A stretch of DNA of 36,129 bases from Dipylidium caninum (lineage: Eukaryota > Platyhelminthes > Cestoda > Cyclophyllidea > Dipylidiidae), in NCBI GenBank assembly GCA_017562135.1, contig QEYB01000780.1, positions 1 to 36,129 of the forward strand, written 5' to 3'. Below the pieces are notes generated by a model. It saw only the letters and a list, made by a program, of their open reading frames with translations, searched no databases and was not told where the DNA came from. Below, in pieces: positions 24,382 through 34,700 of this stretch. A program made the translations under genes and the position numbers. How positions within the stretch are numbered: the stretch's first letter is position 1; each line of letters opens with the position of its first letter.

Positions 24382-24433
24382 GTCGAAGGTGGCATTGAAT
24401 ATAGCATCATGCCGTTGGCGACCCCCATTGCCA
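24382..24433 (+). repeat. 52-bp dispersed element, copy 1
   Basis: Near-identical inverted partner of 31388-31439, about 7 kb away. The flanks are unrelated. It has no inverted terminal repeats or poly-A tail, and I see no clear target-site duplication. Such short, sharp and fresh identity, surrounded by otherwise old repeats, points to a recently copied fragment of a mobile element, a gene-converted patch, or a small conserved functional motif. It matches no family I can name. Confidence 0.93.
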
Positions 24434-24795
24434 ACAGTAGGTGTAGGGAGGCTTTCAAGCCTGCCTTTCTTCAAAATGAGACATCTCTCTTCCTTCCTCG
24501 CCCCCTTCCGAGAAGTACTGTTCACCACTACTACATCTGGCAGAAGCGCCAGATGAGTCCTCCTCTTGTGAGTGGGCGGATGCTGCCCTGACTGGGATTG
24601 CGTCGATCAGAAGGCAACTTGGCTGGTCTCACAGTCCGCGCATTCACCTTCACTCATCACGGGGCAAGTGTCTGAGTGTGCACACAAATAAAAAAGGAGG
24701 TAAGTCGGATGGCCCAAACGGCCCAGAGGAATGGGAGAGGATGGTGAGGTTAGCGCCTATTGGCAGACTGCTTAAAGAGTTAGCGGAGAGGTAGA

Positions 24796-25187
24796 CTAAC
24801 CAGTTTTCTTCTCATCACGAAGACATGGTTTGCGCTCCCACATTGTAGCCTCGGGGCTCGATGGCATGGATATTCTGCTTCTGCCAAGTGTCTCAGCGCC
24901 ACGTTCAACGGATGCTGACCACGGCGCTGGAGATGAACCCGTCGGCCTGGACGACTGACTCTTCACTGCAATAGCCACGAGACAGGAGAATGAGATAAGG
25001 CCGAGCAAACGACCAGCAATTGAAGCAACTTACCAAGAAGAGTGCAAGCGTCCACATGCCGCCCTCTTGCGCAGTCCACTTTCGTAGACTCCGCTTGACT
25101 CCGAAGTGCCTCAGAATGGCGCCGCATTCTCCCGAGGGCAAATGAGACGAAACAATCCCTACCGCCCTTCATTCGGTTCGCAAGCAA
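24796..25187 (-). CDS. Possible two-exon coding fragment with a 67-base intron
   Basis: On the minus strand a frame open from above 25187 ends at a strong donor (CTTCTTG then GTAAGT, exon end 25034). A 67-base segment ends TGGCTATTGCAG at 24967. Joining the two sides keeps the frame: ...HVDACTLL joins to VKSQSSRPTGSSPAPW, continuing to a TAG-type stop near 24796. The joint codon is G plus TG (Val). The exon-2 product is Ser/Pro/Arg-rich with no recognised domain, and no start or poly-A signal is evident. The intron length is typical of small invertebrate introns. GT..AG pairs that preserve a frame also occur by chance, so this is only a candidate. It lies close to other minus-strand open frames at 24.03-24.24 and 23.46-23.71 kb, which could be further exons of the same transcript. 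Confidence 0.25.
24967..25033 (-). other. Candidate 67-base GT..AG intron
   Basis: The donor GTAAGT is at the 25033 side and the acceptor GCAG at the 24967 side. The interior is pyrimidine-rich (CTCATTCTCCTGTCTCGTGG), as expected upstream of an acceptor. Confidence 0.3.
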
Positions 25188-25554
25188 GCAATCAAGCAGA
25201 GGAAAGCAAAGGTCAAGTTCGCAAAGTGACTTTCTGCACGAGGAAAGACGTCAACAAATTCGAATCCAATCGATACCTCAGCTCACAATCGATTATGGCA
25301 GCGTCAGTAATTCTTCATGCCATGGTTGGCAGCACTTCGTGAGTGGGCGCATTCAGGCAGTTGTCAGGGATAAAGTAAAGCACCATGCACCCAAGTGCGT
25401 CGTGGCCGCTTCAGGCAGCCGCGCAGGCCATACTCTCGTGCGGAAATGGGCGCCGTTTTGGCCCTTGTGGCTGAATTCAACCTATGTGAAGAGGTCGCCA
25501 CTTGGCAAGCACAGTAGTCTAACCAGTTACCTGAACTGCCGACTCGTTCATTGA

Positions 25555-25665
25555 AACGCCTTCACCTTCACTTTCACCTTGCCTTCGCTTTCCTTTCGCT
25601 TTCGCCTTCTGCCTCGGCGGTCAACCCACGGTTCTGCTTCTGCTTCTGCTTTGCTTCTGCATCTG
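25555..25665 (-). repeat. Hexanucleotide-type low-complexity stretch (AAGGTG/GAAGTG and GCAGAA words)
   Basis: Read on the minus strand it contains AAGGTGAAAGTGAAGGTGAA (a Lys/Val alternation if translated) and, further upstream, GCAGAAGCAGAAGCAGAA. It resembles the GAAGTG tracts at 4.64, 29.34 and 31.52 kb. Long frames in this interval owe their openness to the repeat. Confidence 0.7.
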
Positions 25666-26046
25666 CCAATATCTTCACGCAGTCTAATCCAACCTTTGTC
25701 TATCAATTTGGTTGCTCTCAGTCTCGTCACACATTTAGCTACCACTGTTATGTATCCACAGATCAACGAAGCCCAATTCACTTCTCTCTCCCACTCACCA
25801 TTAGCCCATTCTCTCGCCCCCAATACCTTTTGCAAAGCGCACTTCTCTGCTGCTTCAGAGGCCGCCTACCCACATCATTACTCGCCCTCGATATCAATCA
25901 GGTGAGAGTGAATAGACGGTTTCCTTCCCCTCTAGTCGCCTTCATTCCTCCATTCTTCCCTTCCCATCCCTTCCCTTCCCTTTGTCGCTTCTTTTATTTG
26001 GCCCACAAATCCCCCTCGTCCGCATTGTTACAGTCCTCCTCTGCTC

Positions 26047-26095
26047 TTCCTCCTCCTCCTCCTCCTCCTTCTTCTTCTTCTTCTTCTTCTTTTTT
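26047..26095 (+). repeat. (TCC)n-(TTC)n compound microsatellite
   Basis: About eight TCC units pass directly into about eight TTC units and a T6 run. The Ser-rich or, on the other strand, Glu/Lys-rich frames across it are by-products. Confidence 0.95.
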
Positions 26096-26776
26096 CTCCC
26101 ATCAACGCTTCTGGTTATCCTCAAATTCCTACTTTGAGCCATTATCTTGTATCAAGTCGAGCATGGCACATTCGAGTTGGGCAACTCATCAAATGCTCAT
26201 ACATCGGTGAACCATGGTTTTCTATGTGTCCACCTCACCAATCACTTATCACCAGGCTGATGGAGGAGTCTTGATGAGTTAGTTGCGCAACTTGCCTCCC
26301 ACTACTTACTCCACCTTCTCATCAAGTAGGGCTCAGATGTCACTCGCGTCGACTCTAACATAGGCTGCGGCTGCTGCTCCTGCTGCTGCTATAATACATC
26401 TTCACACAAAGTGCCCCAACTCACCAATGTGAGGATCGACGAACGCAATTCAGTTTCGATTACTGTTTCAAGTCTTCAAAATTTTCATGTAGAGTTAGTA
26501 CCCTCATTACAGTTGCCAACCCAACCTCCAACATAACTCTACGAAGATTGAAGCCTCTGAACTTTACCACATCCCCTACATACGCCTAAGAAAATGTCAT
26601 CAGCACAGTTAATATCCCCTTATATGGAAATGCTTATCTACTCTCATAGACAAGGATACCACATGTGTCTTATTTCACAGTCTACCATTCAAGGAATAAT
26701 GACTTCAATAGCAAAATGCACCTTAGTGTGGATTAGATGAGATATCTCTTGCGAGTCATTACTATCAGCGGTCATA

Positions 26777-26804
26777 ATATATATATATATATATATGTAT
26801 ATAA
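26777..26804. repeat. (AT)n microsatellite
   Basis: Ten uninterrupted AT units (26777-26796), then GTATATA. Likely length-variable. Confidence 0.95.
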
Positions 26805-27128
26805 TTCCACTCAAGATATCACCCCTCTAACAGCCTCACTTTATCATTAGCCATTCTTAGGAGTGGATACATCAAAAAGGGGAAGTATCTTCGATGCCAG
26901 TACGTGTAAACGAAGGTCCTTTGCATCACACTTCGTAAAGGCGCTCAATCCTACCTCCTCAAGGCATAGCGTTGTGAAAATACACGATTTTCAAAGTAAT
27001 AAGGATGAAATTTATTCAAAACTATGCCCCAAAATGGATAGATAACTTGAATCTTACATCGAGGCAGCATTAACTATCGTCCTCGGCGGTTACGTCTCGG
27101 GGATGCACCGCAATTCCTACTTATCTAC

Positions 27129-27168
27129 CTACACACACGCCAACCCACCACATACACGCACACACACG
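27129..27168 (+). repeat. CA-rich simple repeat
   Basis: Interrupted CACA runs: CTACACACACGCC, then CACATACACGCACACACACG. Confidence 0.85.
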
Positions 27169-28611
27169 TAAAAATTCTATTTTCACAATGAAATGTTAAG
27201 ACTGACTTGCATGCGCTCGCTCACCACACTTGTGGCGCTCATATACTCAACTATTATCATTTCAGATAATTCGATTGGGAGGAAGCACGTGTACCAAACA
27301 AATTGTCCACATCTAATGAGGTCATGTCCAAAAAGCAGAGGAATTTACAAGATGCCAACCCAAAGGCGGACGTTACATCATGGTGGAAACACCCTTTGCA
27401 CCAAATAAGCTACGTCAAATCCTCTACAAAATAGAACTCAAGACATGCCAGCATCACATCTTATACCAATTGTCTGTCCTCAGGGGGCTTTAGTTGACGG
27501 CCCCTTCGGTCCAATGCGACATAACGCAGCACCTCGTCGAGGCTGTGAAAGTCATCTTCCAGGCAAAGATACTCCAAACTGCACAAAGTCTTATTCTTAC
27601 CAAGGGAAACATTCGGGTTTTAAGCCCAGGTGTAAGCTGCTAGCAGTCATTTTGCAATTCCTCATACAAACCCTACTGCCCAACAAATATATCACATGAG
27701 ACTGAGCTAGTAAAGTGGCCTCCTTTCGTGCAACGCGCAAAAGTGCTTCCGCCAGAATGGTCAAATACGTTCAGAGAATTTCTTTGCCAACCCGCAAAGT
27801 CCTGGGCGGTTCTCGGTTGCCAGAACCAATGGAAGTGACAAATGTCTGACTAATGAGCTCAGACGAAAAGAGGTACAAGTCAACTGACTACATTACTTGA
27901 TTTTCCCTTTCAATCAACTTAGCATTATTACGTACCACCTGCACACCTCGTTAGAATTTATCATCAAAAATGGTTCTCCATAAATTCTAGGCAACAAGGA
28001 TAAGCAATTAGACATTCACGAATGAACCCGCTCACTCCACCACCGGGCACATCGCATCCTCGGTCGCACACAAATATGCCTGACCGCACAGTCCGCATCC
28101 ACCTCCGATCCCTTAAAACAATCACATAAAATTAGTAAAAATATATAGTAATATCAATAATCATTAATCTTAGTATATTCACTCAACAATTTTTGTACCA
28201 CTGCCAGTTTTTTCCTGTGCAACAAGCACACAAGTGTTTTTTTCTATTGTCGACTAATATCCCAGTATTACTCACCTGGTCATCGCCACTGCCGCAAATG
28301 AGAATGTGGAATTTTTGTCATGTCATTATTTATGACATTGGTGACCATTCCACCTGCAATGATTTTGAATGTATGCGTGGCATATCACATGTTGTCTAAG
28401 CCTACCCCACTCCGTCGAAGCCATGTTCGCACATCGCCCCAACACCGTTCAGGCGGCATGAGTGTAAGCGACCAGTGGACTGATAGTCGTGGCTCACAAC
28501 TTGCACCCCACCTCACACAGGTCCTTTCTACATCAGCGAAGAGCGCCCTTCTGCTTCTCAGGCGACCATTTTGTGGGGCTACATTAGGGAAGAAAATGCT
28601 TTACTTAACAT

Positions 28612-28654
28612 CGGCCAGCCAGCCATCCGGCCAGCCAGCCAGCCACCAGCCAGT
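28612..28654 (+). repeat. (CAGC/GGCC)n tetranucleotide repeat
   Basis: Tandem CCAG/CAGC words with interruptions, starting GGCCAGCCAGCCATCCGGCC and continuing GCCAGCCAGCCACCAGCCAG. Confidence 0.9.
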
Positions 28655-28679
28655 CTCCTCGGCCGCCTCCCCTACCACA

Positions 28680-28935
28680 ATTTTTTACGCCCCTGGCCTC
28701 CCTCTCTACTCTAGTCTGCCTATCCTTTCTTCCCTCGCTGCCCTCTCTCCCTCTCTCCCACTCTCACCTCTCTCTGCTTATCAAAGCCCTTTTCAGCGCC
28801 ATCTTCGCACACTCTCCACACTTTCACTCTTCCATCATCTTCCCAGACCGCTTTCCCGCAGTTGCCGTGGTGCCTGCATTCCCCCCTCCCCCCTCCCCAA
28901 GCCGCCCTCCCCTCCCCTCCCCTCTCCCCAATGCT
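28680..28935 (+). repeat. Polypyrimidine-rich stretch (CCCTCTCT and CCCCTCCC words)
   Basis: Long C/T runs include CCCTCTCTCCCTCTCTCCCA near 28741 and CCCCCCTCCCCCCTCCCC near 28882. Long frames read across it (Ser/Leu/Pro-rich) are explained by the lack of A and G and should not be taken as proteins. A short purine block (GAGAGAGAGAGAAGG, about 28997) follows. Confidence 0.8.
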
Positions 28936-29330
28936 CCGTGCTCATTTCCTACCAGATTTGGGGATATCAGGACAGGGACCAAAATGGCATGTGCGGGAGA
29001 GAGAGAGAAGGCGAAAGAGGGAAGGCAACCAATGCTTACAACTAGGACCAGGGCATGTGTATTACACCACCTACTATATTTTCTTATGCAATCAACACTC
29101 GGAGGAAGGGACGGAGTGACGGCTAAACACTATAACAAAATGCGTCAACTGACGATAGGGGATGCCAAACTTGTCCCCACATTGTAATTTGTCCTTACCG
29201 GTCAATTTCACCTTTGGCCTTTCCTCCTTTAGGCTATTTCCAGTCTCCTCCTATCTCGTGGCGTGGATTGGTGTTGTCTTGTGCTTGCGATTTGCTTGTT
29301 TTCTCAGTTTGTCTTCTCGCATGTTTTCCC

Positions 29331-29395
29331 CTCCACTCCCACTTCCACTTCCACTTCCCCTGTCTCCTACTCCTCTCTCCTCTGTGCTGCTCTAC
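29331..29395 (+). repeat. (CCACTT)n hexanucleotide and pyrimidine tract
   Basis: Four tandem copies of a CCACTT-type hexamer at about 29333-29357 are followed by CTCCTACTCCTCTCTCCTCT. The reverse complement of the hexamer is the GAAGTG word seen near 4.64 kb, 25.57 kb and 31.52 kb. Confidence 0.85.
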
Positions 29396-29469
29396 ACTTT
29401 GCAGCACGAGTTTTCTCGGCAACCGACAGCAACGTAGGTGCCGGAGGCGTTAGGACACGCAGGCAATAC

Positions 29470-29565
29470 GAGGCCAGCAGGGAAAAGGAGTCAAGGGGAA
29501 CTGAGAGAGGCGGGAGAGGCGGAAGAGGAGAGGAGAGGACAGGAGAGTAGAGGAGAAAGAAGTGC
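29470..29565 (+). repeat. Purine-rich (GA/GGA) tract
   Basis: An almost pure A/G stretch, densest at 29500-29560 with repeated GGAGAGGAGAGG-type words. It lies about 120 bases downstream of a pyrimidine-rich tract (29331-29395) of partly complementary composition, so the pair could fold back imperfectly or form a triplex. Confidence 0.75.
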
Positions 29566-29569
29566 AATT

Positions 29570-31370
29570 TGATCGTGACTATCTTTGCGAGGATCAGTTT
29601 TTCGTCGTTTACAGCGAATTTTCCGTGTTTTAGCCTGCTTTCACCAGTAGAAAACTCCAGTAGAATTATCTGCAATCCGAAATTTTCTGATACGTAAGCC
29701 AGGTGGTGCCTTAATACGTCTTTTATCTTAATAGCTTTCGTGCTCTTTTTTGTGTTAGTGAGTGTTCTTTATACGTTTTCACGACCTCATAAAGCATACT
29801 TGACGTAAGGTTATTTAGTCTTTTGAAAAGGTTTACTTATGTCAGAGTTAACTTGTGTTCTTTTTAAGGTTTCTATCTAGTAATGTCTTGTTGAAGTGGC
29901 CCTTCGATTGCGGCGTTGACATGAGTTGTCTTCGGTGACTGCTGCACTTGCCGTGTCCCTTTGCTGCTTGTTCTTAGTCTTCCTTCAACCCTACCATCTC
30001 TGGCATGAAACAAATAATCCTCTTTTAATACGTGAGGACGTAAGGCAACATGCGTACTGGTACCCATCTTCTTGACATTTGTTTTCTTACTGATTTTGAA
30101 TTATTCCATTTGCATGCTAGATTACCTAGGGTCCATGTTGAGGCTACAAGCGCAGATTGTGTATTGCATAATGGTTATATGATTAAGTCAGGCTTGAGGC
30201 TGTTAGGGGCATCTCGTTGTTGTTACTCCATTTTTAATGCAATAATATACTGTCTGTTAGTGTAGAGGGTTGGATTTGGTTGACTGCTATTATTGAATCT
30301 GATTGTAGGCGCTGGTTAGCCCCTTTTCTTGCATTCTTCGATGGTAAATGAGTTTCTTTGTTCTGGCATTTGGCTAGTAACATTCATTTGTGGGTAGCGT
30401 CTGTTCAATCTGTTTGGGAGGGGCTTTGAACGAGATATGTGAGGGCGTACCCGAAAGGAGTCATGAGTGAGAATGAAAGATGCCAGCCGAAGAGGTGTTA
30501 GGTGGGTCATGGTGAGGAGCAACAAGTGCTAGAAGCCACGTCACAGTTGCCCGATGCTACTGAGATTCAGTGGCGCCAGGTAGAGCACATGTAGACATGC
30601 ATGCATGCATGCATTCGGTGGAAGCTCCTTGCCTTAAAGGCGAGCATGGAAAGGTCAATTGTGGATAAACTCGTCGGTCAGAATTTCTCCTCCGCATGGG
30701 AAAAGCGTTGTCGTCAAGAGGCTTTGGAAATGAAGAATGAGAAAAATGAGGGTGTGTATAGTATGGGCAAAAGGCGATGTTTCTTGTAGACGAAGGGTGA
30801 AGTTTGGGGAGAAGTGTTGAAATGGACTTTTGCCTGTGTTTGCCTGCGGATATTTGGTTGAAATGGCATAGTTGAGGTGAATAATTGAGCTGTGGATGGC
30901 ATCGTGGAAAGGAAAACATTTTCCTTAACAGGCGTTCTAATTTTTCACATATCGGACGAATTGGCACAATCACGAAAAATGGCATTCTTCTACTCGAAAA
31001 AGAGTCACCAGACCGAGTCATTTACAACGTAGATGCTAGTATGAACCCCTCATACCCTTGAGACTAACGCAGCGAAATCTTAAAAGGAGGTGGCGAGCGA
31101 CGTGTTAGAGAGTCTGTTTTCTCCTCTGCCTACGTGAAGATTCGATTGAAGCCTCCTAGCGATGCATCCTTATCTCTTCTTCTTCTCCCATCGGGGAAGA
31201 AGAGGCAGCCGAAAGAGGAAATTGGCTCGTTTACTTGTTACCTCACCCTCCCTTTCATATTATTTAGCTTCAAGTGCTTCCAGTCATTTTTAAGGCACCC
31301 ATATGAGTTGACCTTAGTGCGTGTTGACAAGGAGAGATGAGGAGGAGGAGGCATTTGAGGCTGCAGTGAG
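29570..31370. other. No supported gene; G/T-rich top strand
   Basis: The top strand is visibly rich in T and G and poor in C, for example at 30240-30440. This is the opposite of the 26.2-28.6 kb stretch. No domain, RNA gene or transposon is recognised. A short CATG microsatellite lies at 30596-30614. Confidence 0.5.
30596..30614. repeat. (CATG)n microsatellite
   Basis: About four and a half tandem copies of a four-base, self-complementary unit, ending in GCATTCGG. Confidence 0.9.
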
Positions 31371-31376
31371 CAGTGA

Positions 31377-31712
31377 AGAAGAGGCGGTGGCAATGGGGGT
31401 CGCCAACGGCATGAGGCTATATTCAATGCCACCTTCGACACCTTACCCACTATCCTCGAAGAAGACGAGGAAGACGAAGTAGTGAGGGGAGAGGTCGAAG
31501 TAGAAGAGAAAGTGGAGGTGGAGGTGGAAGTGAAGGCGGAAGAGGAAGAGGAAGTGTCAGCAAAATTTGTGGGACGAAAAAAAAAAATAAGAAATGCTTT
31601 CGCTTTGGCAGGGTGGAGGAGTCAGTGGAAAACAGAACGGAGACACAGTGAATTGGAAGTAGAGGAAAAGAGGAAAGAGGAGGTGGAATCAAAAGCGGAA
31701 GTAGAGGTGGAA
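31377..31712 (+). CDS. Open frame rich in Glu and Val codons abutting the satellite; coding status unproven
   Basis: The frame is open from just after a TGA (31374-31376) and runs into the satellite, where it stops near 31829. Its first part contains the translation of the 52-base dispersed element (GNGGRQRHEAIFNATFD). An acidic run, EEDEEDE, follows, then alternating Glu/Val built from GAAGTG and GAGGTG hexamers, a short basic patch GRKKK, and a second E/V-rich stretch up to the array. No start codon, signal peptide or known domain is visible. The E/V part is probably a hexanucleotide microsatellite that happens to stay open, so a real protein is doubtful. Similar acidic frames occur on the minus strand near 4.6 kb and a Lys/Val version near 25.6 kb. 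Confidence 0.18.
31388..31439 (-). repeat. 52-bp dispersed element, copy 2
   Basis: The reverse complement of this segment matches 24382-24433 at 51 of 52 positions. The single difference is at the centre (GCCTCATGCC here, GCATCATGCC in the other copy). Homology stops abruptly on both sides. The element begins GTCGAAGGTGGCATTGAATA and ends GACCCCCATTGCCA when read on the minus strand. It is open in more than one frame, so coding potential cannot be decided from two copies. Confidence 0.93.
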
Positions 31713-34700
31713 GTTGGAATGAGCCGAAGAAGCGTTGCATGTGTGCCATTTGGCCTCACACGGCGCAGTATCCGGTCCTCAATCTCCCCTCCATCTCACA
31801 TTGACCTCCTCCACTGTCAAATGGCATAAGGCAAAAATCCTCCAAATTGGCGCATCATCAGCCCATTGTGCATCACCTCGGTGGAGCGTAGCTTGGATGA
31901 GCCGAAGAAGCGGATGTGTGCCATTTGGCCTCACACGCGCAGTTATCCGGTCCATCTCACAGACCTCCTCCACTGTCAAATGGCATAGGCAAAAAAGATA
32001 CAATGTGGATGCGCTTGGATAGAGCCGAAGAAGCTGGCCCATTTTGCCATCACAAGCTATGTCCTCAATCTCCCCTCCATCTCACATTGACCTCCTCCAC
32101 TGTCAAATGGGCATAGGCAAAAATCCTCCAAATTGGCGCATCATCCAGCCCATTGTGCATCACCCTCGGTGGAGCGTAGCTGGATGAGCCGAAGAAGCGA
32201 TATTTTGCATGTGTGCCATTTGGCCTCACACGGCGCAGTATCCGGTCCTCATCTCCCCACTGCATCTCACATTGACCTCCTCCACTGTCAAATGCATAGG
32301 CCAAAAAATCACCAAATTGGCATATCCAGCCCATTGTGCATCAGGAGTAGCACCGTTCAATTTGGCCTCGACACCCGGCCGCAGTAGTTCCCTCAATCTT
32401 CCCCCTCCATCTCACATTGACCTCCTCCACTGTCAAATGGCATAGGCAAATTGCGCATCATCCAGCCCATTGTGCATCATCGGTGGAGCGAGCTTGGCCC
32501 GAAGAAGCGTTGCATGTGTGCCATTTGGCCTCACACGGCCGCAGTAATCCGGACCTCCTCAATCTCCCCCTCCATCTCACATTGGACCTCCTCCTCTGTT
32601 CAAATTCCATAGGCAAAAATCCTCCAAATTGGCGCATCATCCAGCCATTGTGCATCACCTCGGTGGAGCGTAGCTTGGATGAGCCGAAGAAGCGTTGCAT
32701 GTGTGCCATTTGGCCTCACACGGCGCAGTATCCCGGTCCTCAATCTCCCCCTCCATCTCACATATGACCTCCCTCCACTGTCAAATGGCATAGGCAAAAA
32801 ATCCTCCCAAATTGGCGCATCAATCCCAGCCCATTGTGCATCACCTCGGTGGAGCGTAGCTTGGATGAGCCGAAGAAGCGTTGCATGTGTGCCATTTGGC
32901 CTCACACGGCGCAGTATCCCGGTCCTCAATCTCCCCTCCATCATCTCACATTGACCTCCTCCACTGTCAAATGGCATAGGCAAAATCCTCCAAAAATTGG
33001 CGCAATCATCCAGCCCATTGTGCATCACCTCGGTGAAGCGTAGCTTGGATGAGCCGAAGAAGCGTTGCATGTGTGCCATTTGGCCTCACACGGCGCAGTA
33101 TCCGGTCCTCAATCTCCCCATCCATCTCACATTGACCTCCTCCACTGTCAAAATGGCATAGGCAACAATCCTCCAAATTGGCGCATCATCCAGCCCATTG
33201 TGCATCACCTCGGTGGAGCGCATAGCTTGTGCATCACCTCGGCCTGAGCCGAAGAAAGCGTTGCAATGTGTGCCATTTGGCCTCACACGGCGCATCCGGT
33301 CCTATCCGGCTCCACTTTTTCACCATAGGCTCCCCTCCATCTCACATTGGACCTCCTCCACTGTCAAATGGTCATAGGCAAAAATCCTCCAATTGGCGCA
33401 TCAATCCAGCCCATTGTGCATCACCTCGGTGGAGCGTACGCTTGGATGAGCCGAAGAAGCGCGTTGCATGTGTGCCATTTGGCCTCACACGGCGCAGTAT
33501 CGGTCCTCAATCTCTCCCCATCCATCTCACATTGACCTCCTCCACTGTCAAATGGCATAGGCAAAAATCCTCCAAAATTGGCGCATCATCCAGCCCATTG
33601 TGCATCACCTCGGTGGAGCGTAGCTTGGATGAGCCGAAGAAGCGTTGCATGTGTGCCATTTGCCTCACACGGCGCAGTATCCGCTCCTCAATCTCCCCTC
33701 TCCATCTCAACATTGGACCTCCTCCATCTGTCAAATGGCATAGGCAAAATCCTCCAAATTGGCGCATCATCCAGCCCATTGTGCATCACCTCGGTGGAGC
33801 GTAGCTTTGGATGAGCCGAAGAAGCGTTGCATGTGTGCCATTTGGCCTCACACACGGCGAGTATCCGGTCCTCAATCTCCCCTCCATCTCAAACATTGAC
33901 CTCCTCCACTGTCAAATGGCATAGGCAAAAATCCACAAATTGGCGCATCATCCAGCCCATTGTGCATCCACCTCGGTGGAGCGTAGCTTGGATGAGCCGA
34001 AGAAAGCGTTGCATGTGTGCCATTTGGCCTCACACGGCGCAGTATCCGGTCCCTCAATCTCCCCCTCCGAGGAATGATCTCACATTGACCTCCTCCACTG
34101 TCAAATGGCATAGGCAAAAATCCTCCCAAATTGGGCGCATCATTCCAGCCCATTGTGGCATCACCTCGTGGAGCGCTAGCTTGGATGAGCCGTAAGAAGC
34201 GCTGCATGAGATGGCGAGTGTGCCCATTGGCACTCACCGGCACGGTACTCATCAGAGTATCCATCTCTATTGTCAATGGTCTCTCTCGCGCGATCCTCCT
34301 ACTCCTTTCTCTCCACATTGACCTCCTCCATGTCAAATGGCATAGGCAAAAATCCTCCAAATTGCGCATCACATCCAGCCCATTGTGACGCATGCACACT
34401 GCCTCGGTGAGCGTAGCTCTCAGCTGATGCACGCCGATGAAAGGTTGCAATTGTGTCCATTTGACTACTGCGCACATGTATCTCTCCCAATCTTCCCCCT
34501 CCATCTCACATTGACCTCCTCCTACTGTCCAAATGGCATAGGCAAAAATCCTCCAACATTCGCGCGCATCAATCCACGCCATGTGCATGGAAGCGTAGCT
34601 TGGATGAGCGAAAGAGAAGCGTGCATGTTGTGCCCCATTTGGCCTCACACGGCGCAGTATCCCGGTCCCCCTATCAACTCCTCTCCCCTCATCCAGTCTT

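Larger units (their letters stand above)
26100..28590. other. No supported gene; AT-leaning, C-rich and G-poor top strand
   Basis: G is clearly rarer than C over most of this stretch (for example 26520-26580 and 26820-27180). An AT microsatellite lies at 26777-26804 and a CA-rich one at 27129-27168. I see no convincing exon, RNA gene or transposon. Confidence 0.5.

Noticed and set aside
25551..26210. Longest plus-strand frame (219 codons), Ser/Leu/Phe-rich
   Set aside because: It is kept open by pyrimidine-rich hexamers and the TCC/TTC microsatellite. No domain, and the codon pattern follows the repeat.
28320..29045. 241-codon plus-strand frame, Ser/Pro-rich
   Set aside because: Crosses the CAGC repeat and long C/T runs. 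Composition alone explains the lack of stops.
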